42,409 nt of DNA from Caballeronia calidae (GTDB taxonomy: Bacteria > Pseudomonadota > Gammaproteobacteria > Burkholderiales > Burkholderiaceae). The position numbers and the translations under genes were made by a program. The stretch's first letter is position 1; every line of letters starts with the position of its first letter. Shown here piece after piece: positions 36,992 to 42,409 of this stretch. Location: positions 1 to 42,409 of the forward strand of contig NZ_FCOX02000058.1 of NCBI RefSeq assembly GCF_900044055.2, given 5' to 3'. The notes under the pieces are model-generated. The model saw nothing but the letters and a program-made list of their open reading frames with translations. It did not search any database and was not told the origin of the DNA.

Positions 36992-37852
36992 ATGTCGTCG
37001 ACGCCGCTCGCGGAAATCGAACGTCTGGAAGTTTCGTTCGCCGGCCACGACGGCGTGCTCATGCCCGCCGTGCGCGGCGTCTCGCTGACGGTGCGGCGAG
37101 GCGAGCGGCTCGGCATCGTCGGAGAATCGGGCTCGGGCAAGTCGCTGACGGGGCGCGCGCTGCTCGGGCTCTTGCCGCCCGAGGCGCAATGGTCGGCGAA
37201 GGCGCTGCGTTTCGAGGGGCAAGACCTGCTCGCGATGCGCCCGAAAGAGCGTCGGCGCTTGTGCGGCACGCGCATGAGCATGATCCTGCAGGACCCCAAG
37301 TACTCGCTCAATCCGGTGATGACGGTCGCGCAGCAGATGCGTGAAACCTTCGTGCGGCAGGGCGTGAAAGAGAGCAGGCGCGCGCTTCGTGAACGCATCG
37401 TCGCGGCGCTGGAAGCGGTGCATATCCGCGAGCCGCAGCGCGTCGCGGATGCGTATCCGCACGAGTTGTCCGGCGGCATGGGCCAGCGCGTGATGATCGC
37501 GATGATGGTCTCGGCCGGCCCGCGCCTCCTGATCGCCGACGAACCCACGAGCGCGCTCGACGTCCTCGTGTCGATGCAGGTGCTGTCCGTGCTCGACGAG
37601 ATGATCGAGCGTCACGACACCGGGCTCGTGTTCATCAGTCACGACCTGCCGCTCGTGATGTCGTTCTGCGATCGCGTCGCGGTCATGTACGGCGGCCGTG
37701 TCGTCGAAACGTGTGCGGCGCGCGATCTCGCGCACGCGACGCATCCGTACACGCGCGGGCTGCTGGAAGCGAATCCGCCGCTCGACAATCCACCCGACGA
37801 GTTGCCGACGCTGCGCCGCGACCCGGCCTGGCTCGATGAAAGGACATCGTGA
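36992..37852 (+). CDS. ddpD: Peptide ABC transporter ATP-binding protein, DppD type
   Basis: 286 residues. Walker A is GESGSGKS at about 44-51, the signature is LSGGMGQRVMIAMMVSAGPR, Walker B is LLIADEPTSALDVL, and the switch His lies in VFISHDLPLVMSFCDRVAVM. The C-terminal peptide-importer extension (HPYTRGLLEANPPLD) is present but short, and no Cys cluster for an FeS site is evident. ATG at 36992 is chosen because GGAGG at 36982-36986 is 5 bases upstream; ATG at 36980 would overlap ddpC. It works with DdpF as a heterodimer. Confidence 0.93.
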   Translation: MSSTPLAEIERLEVSFAGHDGVLMPAVRGVSLTVRRGERLGIVGESGSGKSLTGRALLGLLPPEAQWSAKALRFEGQDLLAMRPKERRRLCGTRMSMILQDPKYSLNPVMTVAQQMRETFVRQGVKESRRALRERIVAALEAVHIREPQRVADAYPHELSGGMGQRVMIAMMVSAGPRLLIADEPTSALDVLVSMQVLSVLDEMIERHDTGLVFISHDLPLVMSFCDRVAVMYGGRVVETCAARDLAHATHPYTRGLLEANPPLDNPPDELPTLRRDPAWLDERTS

Positions 37853-38610
37853 TGATCGACATCGAGCGCGCGCGCATCCGCTTCAGGACGAAGACCGGCC
37901 ACGTCGATGCCGTTCGCGATGTTTCCCTGCGCGTGGAAGAGGGCGAAGTGTTCGGGCTTGTCGGAGAATCGGGCAGCGGCAAGTCGACCATTCTGCGCGC
38001 GCTCGCCGGACTGACACCGCTAGCGGGCGGAAGCATACGCGTCGGCACGCGCGCCGCACGGCGCGACGTGCAGATGGTGTTTCAGGACCCGTACGGCGCG
38101 CTGCATCCGCGCTTCACCGTCGACAAGACCTTGCGCGAGCCGCTCGCGATCAACGGCATCGGCGACGAGGACGCGCGCATTCTCGATGCGCTCGCGGAAG
38201 TCGGCCTCGGCCCGGCGTTTCGCTTTCGCTATCCGCATCAGTTGTCGGGCGGACAGCGCCAGCGCGTGTCGATCGCGCGGGCGTTGATCGTCGAGCCGCG
38301 CGTGCTGCTGCTCGACGAGCCGACGTCCGCGCTCGATGTCTCCGTGCAGGCGGAAATCCTCAACCTGCTGCGCCGCCTGCACCGCGAACGCAAGCTCACG
38401 ATGATCCTCGTGAGCCATAACCTCGCGGTGATCGGTTTTCTCTGTCAGCGCGTCGCGGTGATGCGCGATGGCGAAATCGTCGAGCAACTTGGCGTGGATG
38501 CGGTGCGTTCGCGCGATGTCGCGCACGAATACACGCGGCGCCTGTTGCTCGCGACCGAAGGCTACACGCGCGAAAGCGGAGCGCGTCTCGACAGCGGGCA
38601 GGGTGGATAG
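37852..38610 (+). CDS. ddpF: Peptide ABC transporter ATP-binding protein, DppF type
   Basis: 252 residues. Walker A GLVGESGSGKSTILRALAGL, then QMVFQDPYGALHPRFTVDKT (typical of DppF subunits), the signature LSGGQRQRVSIARAL, Walker B LLLDEPTSALDVSVQ and the switch His in LVSHNLAVIGFLC. It is shorter than most DppF proteins because the C-terminal extension after residue 230 is brief. The ATG at 37852 overlaps the ddpD stop, with AGGA 7 bases upstream; GTG at 37849 would add one residue. Last gene of the operon. Confidence 0.93.
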   Translation: MIDIERARIRFRTKTGHVDAVRDVSLRVEEGEVFGLVGESGSGKSTILRALAGLTPLAGGSIRVGTRAARRDVQMVFQDPYGALHPRFTVDKTLREPLAINGIGDEDARILDALAEVGLGPAFRFRYPHQLSGGQRQRVSIARALIVEPRVLLLDEPTSALDVSVQAEILNLLRRLHRERKLTMILVSHNLAVIGFLCQRVAVMRDGEIVEQLGVDAVRSRDVAHEYTRRLLLATEGYTRESGARLDSGQGG

Positions 38611-38888
38611 ACATCGTACAAGCACAAATGTTGTGGTGCGGTCAACGAATGTTGCGCAAACGACGCATAAGCACGCAGATAAGTCCGGTATACGGCCTTG
38701 CGCTCCAAACGCGCGTGCCCCGGACGGAAACCGCACCGTAGCCGCTGATAGAATAGGCTTTTGGAGTGTCGAGACGTGCCGAACAACGCATCAGCGTGTT
38801 TTTCCGGCTGCCTTCCGACTTCGAGCTAACCAACGGAAATCGTGACAGACCGCGCCCGTTCGCGGGTGAAAGCCGGTCGTAATCCCCG
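38611..38888. other. Intergenic region between the ddp operon and the DUF1992 gene
   Basis: 278 bases with no gene. No strong terminator follows ddpF. A TAGAAT hexamer at 38749-38754 could be a -10 for the downstream operon, but it lacks a recognisable -35. The remainder gives no clear structure by eye. Confidence 0.45.
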
Positions 38889-39281
38889 ATGAAATTGCTA
38901 GATGCTTTGGTCGAACAGCGGATCAATGAAGCCGCTGCGCGTGGCGAGTTCAACAACCTGCCGGGCGCGGGCGCTCCGCTCCACTTCGACGACGACGTCC
39001 TCGTGCCCGAGGAAGTGCGTGTCGCCAATCGAATCCTCAAGAATGCGGGCTTCGTTCCGCCTGCCGTCGAACAGCTCCGCGCACTGCGCGGCCTTCAGGA
39101 AGAGTTCGACCGCGTGACCGACCCCGCCGCACGTTGTCAGTTGCAAGCCAGGATGCTCGCGCTCGACATGGCGCTCGAATCGTTGCGCGGCGGCGGTTGC
39201 GTGCCGCACGAGTACCGTCGGCGTATCGCGGAGCGGCTCTCGGAGCGCGCGCTGTCCCGCGTCGCGCTCGAAACCAAGTGA
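38889..39281 (+). CDS. DUF1992 / DnaJ-C28-like conserved protein
   Basis: 130 residues. The N-terminus LLDALVEQRINEAAARGEFN, then NLPGAGAPLHFDDDVLVPEE and VRVANRILKNAGFVPPAVEQ, is the signature of DUF1992, found in bacterial YhdN-like proteins and in the tail of the eukaryotic DnaJ homologue DNAJC28. No J-domain is present. The function is unknown. It overlaps tadA by 4 bases (GTGA), so the two are translationally coupled. No obvious Shine-Dalgarno is seen. Confidence 0.88.
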   Translation: MKLLDALVEQRINEAAARGEFNNLPGAGAPLHFDDDVLVPEEVRVANRILKNAGFVPPAVEQLRALRGLQEEFDRVTDPAARCQLQARMLALDMALESLRGGGCVPHEYRRRIAERLSERALSRVALETK

Positions 39282-39868
39282 TCGCGACGCCGCCCGGCGC
39301 TGCGCCAGACACGCTTCCCATCGCGGATTCTCCGAGCGAGCGCGATCGCCGCTTCATGGCGCTCGCGCAGCGTGCCGCCGACGAAGCCCGTCGCGCGGGC
39401 GAGGTGCCCGTGGGCGCGGTGATCGTGCTCGGCGATGAAGTCATCGCCACGGGTTTCAATCATCCGATTCGCGGGCATGATCCGTCCGCGCATGCAGAAA
39501 TGGCCGCGCTGCGCGCCGCCGCGCAAAAGCTCGAAAACTACCGTCTGCCAGGCTGCGAACTCTACGTCACGCTGGAGCCGTGCCTGATGTGCGCGGGCGC
39601 GATCATGCACGCGCGGATAGCGCGCGTCGTGTTCGGCGCCGCCGATCCAAAGACGGGCGCGTGCGGCAGTGTCGTCGACATGTTCGCGAACGGGCAGCTC
39701 AATCATCACACGGCCGTGACAGGCGGCGTGCTCGCCGACGAATGCGCACACGCGCTCAAGAATTTCTTCGCGGAGCGCCGCAGACTCGCGCGGGAAGAGC
39801 GTGACGCACGCCGGGCGCGCGAAGCCGGCTTCTCCGATCCCACAACGAATTCAACGACAACATCGTGA
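39278..39868 (+). CDS. tadA: tRNA-specific adenosine deaminase TadA
   Basis: 196 residues from GTG at 39278. It converts A34 of tRNA-Arg(ACG) to inosine. Zinc and catalytic residues are in GHDPSAHAEMAALRAAAQKL (HAE) and TLEPCLMCAGAIMHARI (PCxxC). The block FGAADPKTGACGSVVDMF and the C-terminal helix ALKNFFAERRRLAREERD are as in the family. An ATG at 39356 would remove the first helix that other TadA proteins have, so the GTG overlapping the DUF1992 stop is preferred. The C-terminal ~20 residues are a variable tail. Confidence 0.93.
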   Translation: MIATPPGAAPDTLPIADSPSERDRRFMALAQRAADEARRAGEVPVGAVIVLGDEVIATGFNHPIRGHDPSAHAEMAALRAAAQKLENYRLPGCELYVTLEPCLMCAGAIMHARIARVVFGAADPKTGACGSVVDMFANGQLNHHTAVTGGVLADECAHALKNFFAERRRLAREERDARRAREAGFSDPTTNSTTTS

Positions 39869-40785
39869 AATCACGCACCATCGACCTCGTTGCGCCTTCT
39901 GGTTATCCGCACGATCCGGCGGCTGTGGACCGCGGCATCGGGCGGCTGCGCAGGGAAGGGCATCGCCTGGAGAACGTCGATGCGACGCGGCGGCGCTTCC
40001 AGCGCTTTGGCGGCACCGACGCCGAGCGCGCGGCGGACCTCAATCGCCTCGCCGATCCTTCGCGCCGGTTGCCTGACATCGTACTGGCGGTGCGCGGCGG
40101 CTATGGCGCGTCGCGCATCCTGCACGGGCTCGACTACGACGGTCTGCGCAGGCTCGCCGATCATCCGGTCGCGCTCGTCGGCCACAGCGATTTCACGGCG
40201 ATCCAGTGCGCGCTCTTCGCGCAAGCCGGCGTGAAGAGCTTCGGCGGCCCGATGTTCGCGGGCGATTTCGGCGCCGAGCAGGTGAGCTCGTTCACGATGC
40301 AGCACTTCTGGAACGCGATCTCGCATTCGAGCTTCACGATCACGAGCAAGACGCCGCAGAGCCAGCCCGTCGATGTCACGGGCATGCTGTGGGGCGGCAA
40401 TCTGGCGATTCTGGCGTCGCTCGTCGGCACGCCGTATCTGCCGCCGGTCGAGGGCGGGATTTTGTACATCGAGGATGTGAACGAGCATCCGTTTCGCATC
40501 GAGCGGATGATTTATCAGCTGCATCAGTCGGGCGTGCTTGGCCGCCAGGAGGCGATCGTGATGGGCGAATTTTCCGGCGGCCGGCTCTCGGACTACGACA
40601 ACGGCTACTCCCTCGACGCGATGATCGAGCAGGTTCGTTCGGTGATCGGCATTCCGGTGGTGACGGGATTGCAGTTCGGTCACATCGAGAATCTGCTGAC
40701 GCTGCCGTTCGGTGCAACGGCGCACCTCGTCGCCACGGAGCGGGGGTTCACGTTGAAGCTGTCCGATTATCCTCATCTCGCTTGA
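39865..40785 (+). CDS. ldcA: Muramoyltetrapeptide L,D-carboxypeptidase LdcA
   Basis: 306 residues, a cytoplasmic S66 serine peptidase that removes the terminal D-Ala from tetrapeptides during peptidoglycan recycling. The nucleophile Ser is at about 108 in VALVGHSDFTAIQCALFA. The Glu/His partners lie in ILYIEDVNEHPFRIERMIYQ and LQFGHIENLLTLPFGA. The N-terminal block is IDLVAPSGYPHDPAAV. GTG at 39865 overlaps the tadA stop by 4 bases. A good terminator follows. It stands near the ddp operon, both acting on wall-derived D-Ala peptides. Confidence 0.94.
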   Translation: MKSRTIDLVAPSGYPHDPAAVDRGIGRLRREGHRLENVDATRRRFQRFGGTDAERAADLNRLADPSRRLPDIVLAVRGGYGASRILHGLDYDGLRRLADHPVALVGHSDFTAIQCALFAQAGVKSFGGPMFAGDFGAEQVSSFTMQHFWNAISHSSFTITSKTPQSQPVDVTGMLWGGNLAILASLVGTPYLPPVEGGILYIEDVNEHPFRIERMIYQLHQSGVLGRQEAIVMGEFSGGRLSDYDNGYSLDAMIEQVRSVIGIPVVTGLQFGHIENLLTLPFGATAHLVATERGFTLKLSDYPHLA

Positions 40786-40797
40786 TGATGGCTCGAG

Positions 40798-40825
40798 AGG
40801 CGCTCCCGGCGGGCGCCTAATTTTT
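40798..40825 (+). terminator. Rho-independent terminator after ldcA
   Basis: AGGCGCTC (40798-40805) pairs with GGGCGCCT (40811-40818), with one wobble and a five-base loop, followed by AATTTTTG. It starts 13 bases after the ldcA stop. Confidence 0.8.
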
Positions 40826-40871
40826 GACTTTTTCGCGCAACTAACGGTCTTTGTTTCTCTCGTCCACTAAA

Positions 40872-41038
40872 TGTCGACACGCCGCTGCTAGGCTTGAAAT
40901 TGTCGACAAAAAAGTGCTGGCAATGCTGACAAAAACTTGTGAAATTGGCTGTGAGCCTTATCAGGACTGGGGATTCATGTCAGCGGCGCGATGGAAACCC
41001 GCCTGAGCGACGCCAGTCACCAAAATGAATTGTTGACA
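40872..41038. promoter_or_regulatory. Array of four TGTCGACA-type operator candidates
   Basis: Perfect palindromes TGTCGACA at 40872-40879 and 40901-40908, with imperfect copies TGCTGACA at 40924-40931 and TGTTGACA at 41031-41038. The second lies in TTGTCGACAA and the fourth in ATTGTTGACAAT. The core GTC-GAC agrees with the published FadR-subfamily GntR consensus yGTM-N0-1-KACy. The following gene encodes a GntR/FCD regulator, and the fourth site overlaps its own -35, so autoregulation is likely. This is inference. Confidence 0.6.
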
Positions 41039-41060
41039 ATCTTTATGTCGATCCTAAGAT
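41033..41060 (+). promoter_or_regulatory. Sigma-70 promoter of the GntR-family gene
   Basis: Perfect TTGACA (41033-41038), a 16-base spacer and TAAGAT (41055-41060), 24 bases before the ATG. The -35 is part of the fourth operator candidate, so a bound repressor would block RNA polymerase. Confidence 0.65.
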
Positions 41061-41084
41061 GCTTAACATGCAAGCGAGCACATC

Positions 41085-41831
41085 ATGTCCGACACCAACC
41101 GTAGTGCTGCATCGAACGCTTCAGCGGCTGCTCCGAACGGGGTGAATGCCGAGTCGATCGCCGAGAACATCCGCGCCGCGATCCTCGAGCATCGTCTCGC
41201 GCCGGGCGCCAAGCTGACCGAAGCGCAACTGTGCGAGGTGTTCGCCGTGAAGCGTGGCACGGTCCGCCAGGCGCTCGCGCAACTGGCGAACGAACGGCTC
41301 GTCGATCTGGAGCCGAATCGCGGCGCGTTCGTCGCGAGTCCGTCGCTGCAGGAAGTGCATGAAGTGTTCGAAATGCGCCGCATCATCGAGCTGGCCGTGG
41401 TGGAGCGGATCGCGCAGGGTCACGGCACGCGTAGGCTCAAGTCGATCGGCGCGACGATCGGCAAGGAGCGCCGCGCATTCGAAAGCCACGATTTTTCCTC
41501 GTGGATCCGGCTCTCCGGCGAGTTCCATACCGAACTCGCAGCGCTCACCGGCAATACCGTGCTGTGCGAATGCCTGTCGGGACTCGTCGCGCGTTCGACG
41601 CTGATCTCGGCGCTGTACGAATCGCTCGGCAAGAGCTCGTGCTCGTTCGAGGATCACGAACAGATCCTCGCCGCGCTGGATGCCGGCGAAGCGGTCCAGG
41701 CCGCCGATCTGATGGCGCAGCATCTTCGCGATGTCGAACTGAAAATGCTGGAGCGCCCGGCGCGTGGCGCGGTCGATCTGAAGGAAGTTTTCGCGAGACC
41801 CACGGAGCGCGAGAAGGCGCTCGATACGTAA
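41085..41831 (+). CDS. GntR-family transcriptional regulator (FadR/FCD type)
   Basis: 248 residues. The winged-helix DNA-binding domain at about 22-88 shows SIAENIRAAILEHRLAPGAK, LTEAQLCEVFAVKRGTVRQA and LANERLVDLEPNRGAFVAS. An all-helical FCD ligand domain follows (VHEVFEMRRIIELAVVERIA, LSGEFHTELAALTGNTVLCE, and EDHEQILAALDAGEAVQAAD with metal-site His residues). The ligand is unknown. The next gene is the remnant of an NCS1 permease, so control of uptake and breakdown of a purine, pyrimidine, hydantoin or allantoin-type compound is a reasonable inference. Promoter and operator candidates lie directly upstream. Confidence 0.92.
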   Translation: MSDTNRSAASNASAAAPNGVNAESIAENIRAAILEHRLAPGAKLTEAQLCEVFAVKRGTVRQALAQLANERLVDLEPNRGAFVASPSLQEVHEVFEMRRIIELAVVERIAQGHGTRRLKSIGATIGKERRAFESHDFSSWIRLSGEFHTELAALTGNTVLCECLSGLVARSTLISALYESLGKSSCSFEDHEQILAALDAGEAVQAADLMAQHLRDVELKMLERPARGAVDLKEVFARPTEREKALDT

Positions 41832-42187
41832 GGCATCGGAACGGCAGATCGAGGAATCTGCCATTCATGGAACAAAGTACGACTAAATAAAATTGGAGAC
41901 CGTGCCCCACGCATTGCGCCGGGCGCGCGGAGAGTTGCACGCACAAAAAATCCGCAGCGTGCATCGCATCGAACAGGACGCTCGCGTGAGCGTGAAATGA
42001 AAACCGCGACAGGGCGGGCGTGCAGGGCAGATGCCTCGCGCGCTCTTGGTTCCAGGCCCTCGAGCGAAAACGCAAATCCAAAGAATACCGCGCTGATTCG
42101 AGACATCGGCGAAGGTATCCGATTGAAGCTTGTCACTCGAGCATTTGCAGTTTTTTCATTACGCAAGCAGCCAATGAAGGAGACGTC
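41832..42187. other. Intergenic region before the NCS1 permease fragment
   Basis: 356 bases with no supported gene. A 7-bp hairpin GGCAGAT-CGAGGA-ATCTGCC (41843-41862) follows the regulator stop by 11 bases but lacks a T-tract. A patch at 41870-41895 is A/T-rich. No TGTCGACA-type site is seen here. An excellent AAGGAG at 42177-42182 closes the region. Confidence 0.5.
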
Positions 42188-42355
42188 ATGGCCCAGTTCA
42201 GTGCATCCGGCAGCTCAGCTCTGCCGCAATACGAAGAGCAGACATCGCACGATCCGAATCTGCCCGCCGGTTACAGCGACCGGCTCTACAACGAGGACCT
42301 CGCCCCGCTCAAGAACCAGACTTGGGGCGCATATACTGACTGGTGCATCAAATAG
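42188..42355 (+). pseudogene. N-terminal fragment of an NCS1-family nucleobase/allantoin-type permease
   Basis: The frame from ATG at 42188 (AAGGAG 5 bases upstream) encodes only 55 residues. Residues 24-49, including LYNEDLAPLKNQTWGAY, match the conserved N-terminal cytoplasmic segment of NCS1 cation symporters. In that family this is followed by the first membrane segment, typically starting NIFAFWMSD. Here the sequence switches after Tyr49 (42334) to TDWCIK and a stop. Neither of the other two frames resumes the family, so it is not a simple frameshift. The rest of the gene must be elsewhere or lost, most simply through insertion of a mobile element or a rearrangement at about 42334. The strong ribosome binding site suggests the gene was recently intact. 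Confidence 0.7.
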
Positions 42356-42409
42356 TGCTCTTTTTTCTCAGGCAGCGTAACGGACGTGTCTTTCCTTAAA
42401 GAGATTGCG
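42335..42409. other. Foreign junction sequence at the right edge
   Basis: 75 bases after the break in the NCS1 gene. It is more A/T-rich than the window average, with a TTTTTT run at 42361-42366 and AAAGAG at 42398-42403 opposite CTCTTT at 42358-42363. It may be the end of an insertion sequence or another element lying beyond the window. I could not match it to a known terminal repeat by eye. Confidence 0.4.

Noticed and set aside
41997..42380. Frame shift within the NCS1 permease as the cause of truncation
   Set aside because: The other two frames after 42334 give no NCS1-like sequence (for example no NIFAFW continuation), so the DNA itself changes.

Overview
The window is high-GC DNA from a Burkholderiaceae betaproteobacterium, most likely of the Paraburkholderia/Caballeronia/Burkholderia group. 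Gene content, gene order (map/glnD divergent from rpsB-tsf-pyrH-frr-uppS-cdsA-dxr-rseP-bamA-skp-lpxD-fabZ-lpxA-lpxB-rnhB) and protein sequences all fit that group. It is mostly densely packed core chromosome with about 40 coding genes. I see no rRNA, tRNA, CRISPR array or complete mobile element.

Layout. 1-3888 (minus strand): a gene cut by the left edge with an Arg/Gly/Pro-rich repetitive N-terminus, glnD (nitrogen signalling) and map. 4044-20256 (plus): the long 'translation to envelope' cluster. It begins at a good promoter at 4044-4073 and runs through ribosomal protein S2, EF-Ts, UMP kinase, ribosome recycling factor, lipid carrier and phospholipid precursor synthesis, isoprenoid synthesis, the RseP protease, BamA, the Skp chaperone and lipid A synthesis (lpxD, fabZ, lpxA, lpxB), then rnhB and an RNA methyltransferase. 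20266-23992: ppsR and ppsA, divergent, controlling PEP synthesis. 24089-25466: an NfeD/SPFH membrane pair. 25509-26838: smpB divergent from ratA-rnfH. 26845-27825: a DMT-family exporter. 28040-32724: guaB, an unrecognised membrane protein with a DPVTGR-repeat tail, guaA, and a 2H RNA phosphodiesterase.

32814-38610 is a tight six-gene operon with the same order as the E. coli ddpXABCDF locus: a D-Ala-D-Ala dipeptidase followed by a complete peptide-type ABC importer. 38889-40785 holds a DUF1992 protein, tadA and ldcA with overlapping stop/start codons. The right end, 40786-42409, is the accessory part. A GntR/FCD regulator sits behind a cluster of TGTCGACA-type operator candidates. It is followed by the first ~49 codons of an NCS1 nucleobase/allantoin-type permease, whose sequence breaks off abruptly into unrelated DNA.

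The most unusual points are the broken permease at the right edge, the operator array in front of its presumed regulator, the DPVTGR-repeat protein inside the gua locus, and the repetitive N-terminal extension at the left edge. I found no convincing evidence of a wholly new system; most of the window is ordinary core genome.
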